A DNA stretch of 6,313 nt, taken from contig JAQDCK010000003.1 of NCBI GenBank assembly GCA_027681045.1, positions 1-6,313 of the forward strand, read 5' to 3'. The notes under the pieces were generated by a model. That model was not told where the DNA came from. It saw only the letters and a list, made by a program, of their open reading frames with translations, and did no database searches. The DNA comes from Lactobacillaceae bacterium AF64-9pH9TA (GTDB lineage: Bacteria > Bacillota > Bacilli > Lactobacillales > Lactobacillaceae). Both the position numbers and the translations under genes were made by a program. Of this stretch, positions 1 through 5,606 are shown in pieces. The number at the start of each line of letters is the position of its first letter. The stretch's first letter is position 1.

Positions 1-50
1 CCTTAACGGCTTAATACTAATTTGTCCCAATTTTGGGGGTCACATCAGGC
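1..50. mobile_element. Possible end of an IS3-family (IS150-group) insertion sequence
   Basis: On the minus strand the sequence running out of the broken GGDEF-EAL gene reads TGACCCCCAAAATTGGGACA (positions 50 to 31) and then becomes A/T-rich. A CCCC(A)n-TTGG-ACA core close to the tip is a recurrent feature of the terminal inverted repeats of IS150-group elements in Gram-positive bacteria. It lies just beyond the point where EAL-domain homology stops, as expected if an insertion cut the gene. No transposase coding is visible because the window ends here, so the family, orientation and exact tip are inferred. It could instead be ordinary intergenic sequence; CCCAA-TT-TTGGG at 27-38 is itself a short inverted repeat. 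Confidence 0.33.
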
Positions 51-98
51 GGATGTCCTTTTTTCGTGCTCTTTTACTTCTCGACTTCTCGTCTCCAT

Positions 99-645
99 CT
101 GGTAGTAAGGCTTGATCCAGCGCTTGTCCAGAGCCTCTTGGAAGTGAGTCAGGACATAGTCGCGATTGACGTACTTTTCCTGGACGCTTTCGTCAAAAAC
201 GTGATACAGTTGAGTTAAGTCATCACCGGTGTACTGGAGGGCCTTCCGCGCCTTGTCGATGGCAGATTTGATGCTTTCCCGGGCATTAGTGTAATAGTAG
301 ATCCCGGCCTTGATCCCGCCGACGGAATAGTTGCGGAGTACAAACTTCTGCAGCTGTTTGCTGATCTTAATTAAGAAGCGGTCCCCTGCCAGATAGCCGA
401 AGTGCTTATTGTAGCCGTGCATCCCGATCACGTTAAAGAGGATGACCCGGGGCTGGTCGCCGATCCGCAGTTTGCTGGGCCGTAAGCATATTCGTGGTGA
501 TATAGCTGATGTCACGCAGGTGGTTCAGCAGGACTTCCCGGCTTAACTGGTAAAGGCGGCAGAGACCGTCAGAAACCAAGATAGGGACGAGCTTGCCTCC
601 GACTTCCTGGAAGATAGCCAGGGCGAAATAACTCTCAAAATAATA
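99..645 (-). pseudogene. Decayed GGDEF-EAL (cyclic-di-GMP turnover) protein gene
   Basis: This is the remnant of a gene for a diguanylate cyclase/phosphodiesterase-type protein. Reading leftwards, frame one (645 to about 455) gives ESYFALAIFQEVGGKLVPIL and then DISYITTNML, which fits the helix at the start of a GGDEF domain. That frame runs into a stop near 433. The match continues in another frame from about 465: VILFNVIGMHGYNKHFG and LAGDRFL resemble the (D/N)-x-D-x-F-K-x-x-N-x-x-x-G-H-x-x-GD segment of GGDEF domains. Near 318-323 the protein jumps from LRNYSVG directly to IKAGIYYY, so the roughly 50-60 residues that should hold the GG(D/E)EF loop are missing. The C-terminal part of the domain follows, then a linker and HFQEALDKRWIKPYYQ, the typical entry to an EAL domain. 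Homology ends at about 99. The open frame runs on with unrelated residues to a stop at 45-47. There is no start codon in frame after the stop at 646-648. At least four lesions make function very unlikely. Confidence 0.8.
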
Positions 646-682
646 TTAGTGCTAAAAAATAACAAATGCTTTCCTGGCGTAG

Positions 683-687
683 AAAGG
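683..687 (+). promoter_or_regulatory. Ribosome binding site that sets the SGNH hydrolase start
   Basis: AAAGG lies 5 bases before the ATG at 693. The upstream in-frame ATG at 666 has no purine-rich site before it and would add nine residues (MLSWRRKVI) in front of the beta-strand that normally begins SGNH hydrolases. The start at 693 is therefore preferred. Confidence 0.7.
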
Positions 688-692
688 TAATA

Positions 693-1277
693 ATGCGAAT
701 TATATTACTCGGCGACAGCATCTTTGCCCGCAAGGAAGGGCTGGATCAACCTAGAATCAACTGGACCCTAAAAGAGAAAAAGCCTGACCTGGAAATCGAC
801 AATACGGCAGTGTCCGGCATCAATTCCGGCGCCCTTTTAGCCCTGTTAGGAGACCTGGCCTTAAAGCGGCCCTGGGCTGACCAGCTTTTCTTAATGGTGG
901 GGGTCAATGATGCGGCCAGCCATAAGCAAGTACCACTAGACCAGTACCGGAAGAATCTCCAGGCCATTGTCTCGGCCCTGGTCTGCTTTTATCCGGGGGG
1001 CAAAACCGTCCTGGTCTCCGGGCCGGCGGTGGATGAAGCTAAGCAGCGGGGGCGGACCAACGCAAAACTGGCAAAGTATGCTAAAGTAATGGAGGAAGTC
1101 GCGGCTGAATACCAGGTCGCCTATGCCGACTTTTTCACGGCCATGCTGAAGGAGGGAGACCTGAAAGCCCTGTGCCGGGGAGAACTTGACGACGGCCTGC
1201 ATTTTGGACCGCGCGGTTATCAATTGCTGGCAGCGGAAATGATGAAGCAGCTGCCCAAGGAAGAGGTTGAACAATGA
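693..1277 (+). CDS. SGNH/GDSL-family hydrolase (esterase/acylhydrolase)
   Basis: A cytoplasmic SGNH-fold hydrolase of 194 residues, probably an esterase or deacetylase; the substrate cannot be read from the sequence. The four family blocks are present in order. Block I is RIILLGDSIF, with nucleophile Ser9. Block II is AVSGINSG, with oxyanion Gly42. Block III is VGVND, with Asn72. Block V is DDGLHFGPRGY, with the acid and base Asp167 and His170. There is no signal peptide, and the length is normal for single-domain bacterial members. The start at 693 is chosen for its AAAGG site and because the protein then begins with the first beta-strand; 666 is an alternative. The last four bases overlap the next gene (ATGA), so the two are probably translationally coupled. 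No convincing promoter is visible upstream; an A/T-rich TAATAT at 641-646 is the best weak candidate for a -10. Catalytic competence is well supported; the physiological role is unknown. Confidence 0.88.
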   Translation: MRIILLGDSIFARKEGLDQPRINWTLKEKKPDLEIDNTAVSGINSGALLALLGDLALKRPWADQLFLMVGVNDAASHKQVPLDQYRKNLQAIVSALVCFYPGGKTVLVSGPAVDEAKQRGRTNAKLAKYAKVMEEVAAEYQVAYADFFTAMLKEGDLKALCRGELDDGLHFGPRGYQLLAAEMMKQLPKEEVEQ

Positions 1278-1927
1278 AGAAGATCTATGTGGTTCGCCAT
1301 GGCCGGACCTATTTGAACAAGTACCAGCGCCTGCAGGGCTGGTCTGACGCCCCTTTGACTGAAGAAGGGATCGAGGGTGCCCACCGGATGGGGAAGGCCT
1401 TGAAGGACCAGCATTTTGACCTGGTGGCCTCCAGCGATTTGAAGCGGGCGGCTGACACCCGGAAGATCATTGTTTCGGAAAACGACAACAGGGAGTCAAC
1501 CAAGATGATCCAGACCGCTGACTTGCGGGAGCTCTTTTTCGGCTACTATGAGGCCTTCCATGACACGGAAGGGGTAGCGGCGGCCTTCAAGTCTACCAAG
1601 TACCCCCGCCTGGTCGACGCGGTCAAGGACGGCTACACTTGGCAGGAAATTGGGGACTTGTTCCACGTGGCTGATCCGGAGGGGGATGCTGAAAGCGGGA
1701 GCGAGTTTGAAAGCCGCTTGAAGCGGGGGATCGACTACCTGGTCAACTATGATGAGTCAGAGCGGATCCTTTTGGTTGGCCATGCCTGCGTCATCCACTG
1801 CCTGGCCTGCATCTACGGAGGCAAGCATCTCAGAACCGACTTGCCTAAGCATAACGAGATGACGGTCTTGAATGTCAATGACAACGGCCAGGTCAGCCTG
1901 GAAGAATTTGGCCGGCCGATGTACTGA
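1274..1927 (+). CDS. Histidine phosphatase / phosphoglycerate-mutase-family protein
   Basis: A 217-residue member of the histidine phosphatase superfamily (branch 1), which transfers phosphate through a phospho-histidine intermediate. The signature VVRHGRT places Arg8 and the catalytic His9. Arg58 (SSDLKRAADT) completes the phosphate pocket, Glu86 (DLRELFFGYYE) is the likely proton donor, and His170 is in the second motif LLVGHACVIH. The residues after the RHG motif (QGWSDAPLTEEG) are typical of cofactor-dependent mutase-like phosphatases. However, the C-terminal part and length differ from glycolytic GpmA (about 230-250 residues), so a broad-specificity phosphatase of the GpmB/PhoE/CobC type is more likely than the glycolytic mutase. 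It starts inside the stop of the SGNH gene (ATGA overlap), with AAGGAAGAGG just upstream as its ribosome site, so the two form a two-gene operon. No hairpin terminator follows it, so read-through into the next gene is possible. Confidence 0.9.
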   Translation: MKKIYVVRHGRTYLNKYQRLQGWSDAPLTEEGIEGAHRMGKALKDQHFDLVASSDLKRAADTRKIIVSENDNRESTKMIQTADLRELFFGYYEAFHDTEGVAAAFKSTKYPRLVDAVKDGYTWQEIGDLFHVADPEGDAESGSEFESRLKRGIDYLVNYDESERILLVGHACVIHCLACIYGGKHLRTDLPKHNEMTVLNVNDNGQVSLEEFGRPMY

Positions 1928-1944
1928 TTTTTTGCCTGCAGGCC

Positions 1945-1950
1945 TATAAT
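1945..1950 (+). promoter_or_regulatory. Possible -10 element before the acidic hypothetical gene
   Basis: A perfect TATAAT sits inside the short inverted repeat CCTAT-A-ATAGG (1943-1953), 52 bases before the start at 2002. There is no recognisable -35 at 16-18 bases upstream and no TGN extension. It may be a weak or activator-dependent promoter, or chance. Confidence 0.3.
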
Positions 1951-1990
1951 AGGATGTAGGAAAAGTAGGGAAAGATCTATCGAAAATGGT

Positions 1991-1996
1991 AGGTGA
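1991..1996 (+). promoter_or_regulatory. Ribosome binding site that sets the start of the acidic hypothetical gene
   Basis: AGGTGA lies 5 bases before the ATG at 2002. The alternative in-frame GTG at 1993 is inside this site and has no Shine-Dalgarno of its own, so 2002 is preferred. Confidence 0.72.
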
Positions 1997-2001
1997 GACA
2001 G

Positions 2002-2823
2002 ATGATTAGTAAAGAAAATAAGTTGCTGATCCGGCGCTATCTTTACGCCATGATCAACATGTACGGCATTATTCCGCTGAGACACGCGTACCATATTTTC
2101 AGCCACCAGAACCCCTTGCTCAACATTGACGAGGATGACTTCTGGGAATTTACCATGCTGGACCAGAGCGACCAGGACTACAATGTGGCTGGTGAAGGGG
2201 AGCTGCTGGTGGAAGACCGGGGCGAAGACGAGGATGAGGAATTCTACCTTTACGGTGACTGGGTCTTGATGGACTTGCCGCAGGATTTCAAGCAGATCAA
2301 AAAGCTCCAGCACAACCGCCTCTATTACGTGCCGGAGAAGGATGAATTTTTGCGCCGGGAAAACGAATGGTACTATGAACGGACCACGGCGACGGAAGAG
2401 TACCGCCAGTATTTAAGAGACAGCAACCCGGGCCTTAGCGACGACCGGCTGGAAGAAGCCTTCTTTGAGGCGCTGACCCAGCTGCACTCGGTCAGCTACG
2501 GCAAGACGGTGGAAGAGACCATCAACGCCGTGCCCCGGTCCCTGCGCCTGATCGGCTTCACTGTAACGGACGAGCAGGAAGATGAACTGCGGGACCTGCT
2601 CAGACGGATGCTGGACGGAACCCGGCAGGAAGCTTTGCGGGGGAAGATGTACAAGTACCACAAGCTGCCGACTACTTTGGAAATCATTGAGACGGAAGGC
2701 TTGACGCCGGAAAATATCTCCCGGATCCACAGTGGGAAGATCGACGCCATGGAGCTGGTGCCCCAGATTGAGCCCAAGCAGCCTGACCTGGCTCAGCAAT
2801 TGCTTACTATTTACCAGCAGTAA
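2002..2823 (+). CDS. Conserved-looking hypothetical protein, acidic, 273 residues
   Basis: I do not recognise this gene. It codes for a soluble protein without a signal peptide or membrane segment. The N-terminal 50 residues look like a helical bundle (KENKLLIRRYLYAMINMYG, then PLRHAYHIF), reminiscent of small helix-turn-helix-like or SEC-C-associated domains in Firmicutes, but no motif proves it. A very acidic stretch follows at about residues 62-82 (EGELLVEDRG, then EDEDEEFYLYG), ending in a beta-prone YGDWVLMDLP. The middle and C-terminal thirds are mostly charged helix, ending in a Gln-rich tail (LAQQLLTIYQQ). There are no Cys pairs, nucleotide-binding loops or catalytic signatures. Codon use matches the neighbours, and the frame is long with a good ribosome site, so the gene is real. 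It may be read from its own weak promoter or from the operon upstream, and it is closed by a hairpin terminator. Confidence 0.85.
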   Translation: MISKENKLLIRRYLYAMINMYGIIPLRHAYHIFSHQNPLLNIDEDDFWEFTMLDQSDQDYNVAGEGELLVEDRGEDEDEEFYLYGDWVLMDLPQDFKQIKKLQHNRLYYVPEKDEFLRRENEWYYERTTATEEYRQYLRDSNPGLSDDRLEEAFFEALTQLHSVSYGKTVEETINAVPRSLRLIGFTVTDEQEDELRDLLRRMLDGTRQEALRGKMYKYHKLPTTLEIIETEGLTPENISRIHSGKIDAMELVPQIEPKQPDLAQQLLTIYQQ

Positions 2824-2856
2824 GGCAAAAACAAGTAACGTAAAATTGAACAAAGT

Positions 2857-2896
2857 AAAAGACGAAATTCTTCTTAGAGCTTCGTCTTTTCTTTTA
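2857..2896 (+). terminator. Rho-independent terminator of the first gene group
   Basis: The stem AAAAGACGAA (2857-2866) pairs perfectly with TTCGTCTTTT (2881-2890) around a 14-base loop, and T-rich sequence continues to 2896. The A-run on the left arm would let it act on the minus strand too. It ends transcription from the gene closing at 2823. Confidence 0.82.
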
Positions 2897-3049
2897 TCTG
2901 CACTTGCTTTCTTCCAGCTTATTTTTGGTAGCCGCGGCTGACCTTGCCGGCGTAAGTGGCAAAAAGTAACAAAGATAAAGGTCAGGTAAAGAGATGCGAA
3001 AATATTGGGAAAAGCAGGCCTAGTGGCTAAGTGCCGGGGATGCTACTAG
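2897..3049. other. Non-coding stretch with nested inverted repeats
   Basis: This is the first part of the 424-base gap between 2823 and 3248. I find no credible gene: the best short frame (2994-3023, MRKYWEKQA) has a poor ribosome site. It contains a 10-base palindrome, AGCCGCGGCT (2930-2939), and CTGACCTT (2938-2945) matched by AAGGTCAG (2978-2985). Inside that pair, TTGCC (2944-2948) is matched by GGCAA (2958-2962). The repeats could fold as a small structured RNA or be an operator, but no promoter-terminator pair bounds them. Confidence 0.4.
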
Positions 3050-3125
3050 ATATGCACAACTTCCACAAGAGTTATCCACAATATATCGTAGTCGCTTGTA
3101 GGAGTAAGGCCCAAGATGTGGAAAA
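3050..3125. promoter_or_regulatory. Cluster of DnaA-box-like 9-mers
   Basis: TTATCCACA at 3072-3080 is a perfect match to the DnaA-box consensus TTATNCACA. ATATGCACA (3050-3058) differs at one base. ACTTCCACA (3059-3067) is a weak three-mismatch copy directly abutting it. An inverted copy TGTGGAAAA (3117-3125, reading TTTTCCACA on the minus strand) differs at one base. The cluster lies just upstream of the promoter at 3163-3191. No dnaA or dnaN gene is near, so this is not the standard origin; a DnaA-controlled promoter or a titration site is the natural reading. Confidence 0.45.
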
Positions 3126-3162
3126 GGAGAAAAATGAGGTAAGATAAATTAAAAGCAATTTT

Positions 3163-3191
3163 TTGCACTGCTTTAGCTTTTTGTCTATAAT
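3163..3191 (+). promoter_or_regulatory. Near-consensus sigma-70-type promoter
   Basis: TTGCAC (-35, 3163-3168) and a perfect TATAAT (-10, 3186-3191) are separated by 17 bases, with A/T-rich flanks. The expected RNA start near 3198 leaves a leader of about 50 bases before the nucleotidase gene at 3248. It probably drives the two HAD genes and exoA. Confidence 0.8.
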
Positions 3192-3247
3192 GGAAACTTA
3201 ATACGCCTAATAGAAACAAGTAATGCAACGGAAAATAAGGAGGCCAC

Positions 3248-3961
3248 ATGCGCTATCAGCAAATTATTCTGGATGTTGACGACACCTTGCTCGACACTGA
3301 AGCAACGGTCCACGACTCCCTGGTTCAGCTCTTCAAATCCCATGGCTGGGAGATCAGTGACGAATTTGAAAAAGAATTCCACGCCTACAACCAGGGGCTC
3401 TGGCGGCGGCTGGAAAAGGGTGAGCTGACCTTGAATCAGCTCTACGCGATCATGTTCCCGGACATTATCAAAAAATACTGCGGGGTTGAAGTCGACGGGA
3501 TGGAGACGGCTGACGAATTCCACAGCTACTTCCACACCGGCCACAAGCTCTTGCCCGGGGTCAAGGACACCCTCCGCTATGCCAAAAGACTGGGCTACAG
3601 CCTGGCGGTTTTGAGCAACGGGGAGCAATTTGGCCAGGAGCACCGGCTGGAATTAGCCGGGATAAGACACTACTTTGACCTGGTCGTGACCAGCCAGGAA
3701 GCCGGGGTGCAGAAGCCAAACGCGGAAATTTTTGACTACTTTTTCGCCAGAAGCGGCTACAGCCCCAACCAAACCGTCTTCTTCGGCGACGGCCTGTCCT
3801 CTGACATCATGGGGGCGGAAAACTACGGCTTTGCCAGCATCTGGTTCAACCACCGCCACCGGCAGAAGACCCTGCCAGTCCACCCCCTCTTTGAGGTGGA
3901 CAACTATGCCCAGTTCCAGCGGATCTTGAAAAAGAACTTCATCCCGACCGCTCTGCGTTAG
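3248..3961 (+). CDS. YjjG/YfnB-type HAD nucleotidase (pyrimidine 5'-nucleotidase)
   Basis: A 237-residue cytoplasmic HAD-superfamily phosphatase with an alpha-helical cap between motifs I and II. Motif I is LDVDDTLLD, with nucleophile Asp9 and acid/base Asp11. Motif II is AVLSNG, with Ser123. Motif III is QKP, with Lys156. Motif IV is FFGDGLSSDI, with Asp181 and Asp186. The cap segment YNQGLWRRLEKGELT, the GHKLLPGV loop and VLSNGEQFGQ resemble Bacillus YfnB and E. coli YjjG. Known members of that family dephosphorylate pyrimidine nucleoside monophosphates and protect against non-canonical ones such as 5-fluoro-dUMP. The substrate here is inferred from that likeness. The start is fixed by AAGGAGG (3237-3243), 4 bases before the ATG. 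It is the first gene behind a strong promoter and is followed after 49 bases by a second HAD gene. No defects are seen. Confidence 0.9.
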   Translation: MRYQQIILDVDDTLLDTEATVHDSLVQLFKSHGWEISDEFEKEFHAYNQGLWRRLEKGELTLNQLYAIMFPDIIKKYCGVEVDGMETADEFHSYFHTGHKLLPGVKDTLRYAKRLGYSLAVLSNGEQFGQEHRLELAGIRHYFDLVVTSQEAGVQKPNAEIFDYFFARSGYSPNQTVFFGDGLSSDIMGAENYGFASIWFNHRHRQKTLPVHPLFEVDNYAQFQRILKKNFIPTALR

Positions 3962-3972
3962 TTTCCGTTATA

Positions 3973-3994
3973 CTTAAAGCAAACAGACTTTAAG
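3973..3994 (+). repeat. Short hairpin before the second HAD gene
   Basis: CTTAAAG (3973-3979) and CTTTAAG (3988-3994) form a 7-base A/T-rich stem around an 8-base loop. It ends directly against the AAGGAT ribosome-site candidate (3995-4000). It lacks a T-run, so it is not a terminator. It might tune translation or mark an RNA-processing site; chance is also possible. Confidence 0.35.
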
Positions 3995-4010
3995 AAGGAT
4001 TTGGGGAAAA

Positions 4011-4649
4011 ATGGAAAATTACTTTTTTGATTTCGACGGCACGATCTGCGAATCGCGCCACATCTACGCGGCCAGCGTGCAGAAGGCCTTCGAGGCCCGG
4101 GGGGTCAAGGTGCCGACCACTGAAGATATTTACCAGGCCATGGGGATTCCGATCGATGTCTCAATCGCCCGCTGGGCCCAGGAGGGACACCGAAGCGACC
4201 TGGCCCAGACCCTGTTTGCGGAAAGCATGGCGGAATATGCCCTGCTGGAAGATGACCAGGTCCGCCTTTTTCCAGGGATCGTGAAGACCTTGACCCAGCT
4301 GAAACTGGCTGGCAAGCAGCTCTTCGTCTGCTCCAGCAAGACCCACCCGGAAATTGCCCACAATCTGGAAAATCTAAGCCTGCTGGATCTGTTCGTTGAT
4401 TTTGTTGGGGCCGATGAGGTGGTCAACCACAAACCGGCCAGCGATGAAATCGACCTTTTGGTCAAGCGGCATGGCTTGGATTTGAAAGAGTCAATCATGC
4501 TGGGGGATGCCAAGTACGATATCCGGATGGGGAAGAACGCCGGCTGCGCGACCTGCGCCTGCACTTGGGGTGCCTTTGACCCGGCCAGCCTGAAGAAGGA
4601 AAAGGCTGACTACACGGTCGACTATCCTCTGGAAATTTTGGCGATCTAG
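4011..4649 (+). CDS. HAD-superfamily hydrolase, phosphoglycolate-phosphatase-like
   Basis: A 212-residue HAD phosphatase with the family motifs in order. Motif I is FFDFDGTICES, with Asp7 and Asp9. Motif II is LFVCSSK, with Ser108. Motif III is HKP, with Lys141. Motif IV is IMLGDAKYDI, with Asp166 and Asp170. A helical C1 cap lies between motifs I and II (about residues 15-85). It resembles the Gph/PpaX group used for small phosphorylated metabolites (phosphoglycolate, nucleotides, pyrophosphate), and the sequence does not tell which. Cysteines cluster near the end (AGCATCACTWG), replacing the usual G-x-x-x-I-x-V-x-W-G context seen in many relatives. It lies 49 bases after one HAD gene and 56 before exoA, so it is probably co-transcribed. 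The ribosome site is modest: AAGGAT at 10 bases or GGGG at 4 bases from the ATG. Confidence 0.88.
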   Translation: MENYFFDFDGTICESRHIYAASVQKAFEARGVKVPTTEDIYQAMGIPIDVSIARWAQEGHRSDLAQTLFAESMAEYALLEDDQVRLFPGIVKTLTQLKLAGKQLFVCSSKTHPEIAHNLENLSLLDLFVDFVGADEVVNHKPASDEIDLLVKRHGLDLKESIMLGDAKYDIRMGKNAGCATCACTWGAFDPASLKKEKADYTVDYPLEILAI

Positions 4650-4705
4650 AAAAAAGCAAAGAGTAAAAACGACAGAGAGTAAAGAAAAAAGAAAGTGAAG
4701 ATAAA

Positions 4706-5533
4706 ATGCGACTGATTTCTTGGAACATTGACTCATTGAACGCGGCCTTGACGGGGACTTCCCCGCGGGCGGAACTGACCCGGGGGGTCTTGAAAAACTT
4801 GCATGACCTGGACCCAGATGTCCTGGCCCTGCAGGAAACCAAGCTGCCGGCCAGCGGGCCAAGCAAAAAGCACCAGGCGGCTCTGGCTGACCTTTTTCCG
4901 GAATACGATTTCGTTTGGCGGTCCAGCATGGAACCAGCCCGGAAGGGTTACGCGGGCACGATGTTTTTATACAAAAAGGGCCTGGATCCAGTAGTGACCC
5001 GGCCGGAAATCGGGGCCCCGGAGCCGATGGACTTTGAAGGGCGGATTTTGACTCTGGAATTCCCGGACTTTTACGTGACCCAGGTCTACACGCCAAATGC
5101 CGGCAACGGTCTGGTCCGCTTGGGTGACCGGCAGGAATGGGACAAGTGCTACCGGGCCTACCTGGAAGAATTGGACAAAAAGAAGCCGGTCCTGGCCAGC
5201 GGGGACTTCAACGCCGCCTACCAGGAAATCGACTTGAAGCATCCGGAAAACAACCACCATTCCGCCGGCTTTACGGATGAAGAAAGAGCGGGCTTTGGCC
5301 AGCTTTTGGCGGCGGGCTTCACGGATACCTTCCGCCAGATCCACGGCCAGGTGGAGGGCGTCTACTCCTGGTGGGCCCAGCGGGTACGGACGGCCAAGGC
5401 CAATAATTCCGGCTGGAGAATCGATTACTGGCTGGTTTCCAACCGCCTGGCTGACCAGGTAGAGAAGTCGGAAATGATCGCGACTGGGGAAAGAGCGGAT
5501 CATTGCCCAATTTTATTGGAAATTAAACTGTAA
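4706..5533 (+). CDS. exoA: Exodeoxyribonuclease III / AP endonuclease
   Basis: A 275-residue cytoplasmic DNA-repair enzyme of the exonuclease III (Xth/ExoA/APE1) family. It cuts the backbone 5' of abasic sites and trims blocked 3' ends in base-excision repair. The conserved blocks are all visible: RLISWNIDSLNA with Asn7; LALQETKL with metal-binding Glu44; KGYAGTMFLYKK; FEGRILTLEF; TQVYTPNAG with Tyr128; ASGDFNAAYQEIDL with Asp167 and Asn169; WRIDYWLVS with Asp230; and ADHCPILLEIKL with the Asp255-His256 pair. The W-W-A-Q-R-x-R-x-x-N-x-G-W block near residues 212-227 fits the DNA-binding loop of the family. Length is usual for lactobacilli and slightly over the roughly 250 residues of Bacillus ExoA. 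The start is fixed by the first beta-strand; the ribosome site (AGTGAAGA) is weak. It is probably expressed with the two HAD genes upstream. Confidence 0.95.
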   Translation: MRLISWNIDSLNAALTGTSPRAELTRGVLKNLHDLDPDVLALQETKLPASGPSKKHQAALADLFPEYDFVWRSSMEPARKGYAGTMFLYKKGLDPVVTRPEIGAPEPMDFEGRILTLEFPDFYVTQVYTPNAGNGLVRLGDRQEWDKCYRAYLEELDKKKPVLASGDFNAAYQEIDLKHPENNHHSAGFTDEERAGFGQLLAAGFTDTFRQIHGQVEGVYSWWAQRVRTAKANNSGWRIDYWLVSNRLADQVEKSEMIATGERADHCPILLEIKL

Positions 5534-5545
5534 TTCGGTTACAAT
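5516..5545 (+). promoter_or_regulatory. Possible promoter for the membrane-anchored protein gene
   Basis: TTGGAA (5516-5521) and TACAAT (5540-5545) are 18 bases apart, each one or two bases from consensus. They overlap the end of exoA and would give a leader of roughly 55 bases before the start at 5607. There is no terminator after exoA, so read-through is equally possible. Confidence 0.42.
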
Positions 5546-5606
5546 TAGAAACTAGAGGATGAAGAAACAAAGAAGTTTTAGTTAATTTTTTGTATATGAG
5601 GCGTAT

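Noticed and set aside
33..218. Plus-strand 61-codon frame in the pseudogene region
   Set aside because: It is antisense to the recognisable EAL/GGDEF remnant, with no ribosome site and no motif.
1813..2313. Minus-strand 166-codon open frame
   Set aside because: It overlaps the ends of two good plus-strand genes, and its length is explained by their codon bias.
2732..2941. Plus-strand 69-codon frame crossing the terminator
   Set aside because: It starts inside the acidic hypothetical gene, runs through the hairpin terminator, and shows no ribosome site.
3050..3125. Chromosomal replication origin
   Set aside because: DnaA-box-like sites are present, but dnaA, dnaN and a long A/T-rich unwinding region are absent, so only a regulatory or titration site is claimed.
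3185..3643. Minus-strand 152-codon open frame and the 67-codon frame at 3046-3249
   Set aside because: The first is antisense to the nucleotidase gene, with Val/Gln/Phe-rich composition typical of shadow frames. The second lies across the promoter and DnaA-box region, lacks a ribosome site, and has no recognisable domain.
4650..4705. Purine-rich gap with two AGAGTAAA copies (4660-4667, 4676-4683) as a control site
   Set aside because: It is about 87% purine, but such A/G-rich leaders are common before Firmicute genes and two 8-base copies there are expected from composition.
4491..5096. Minus-strand 201-codon open frame
   Set aside because: It lies opposite the clearly real exoA and HAD genes, is dominated by Pro, Arg, Ser and Gly from reading high-GC codons in the wrong frame, and has no ribosome site or family motif.
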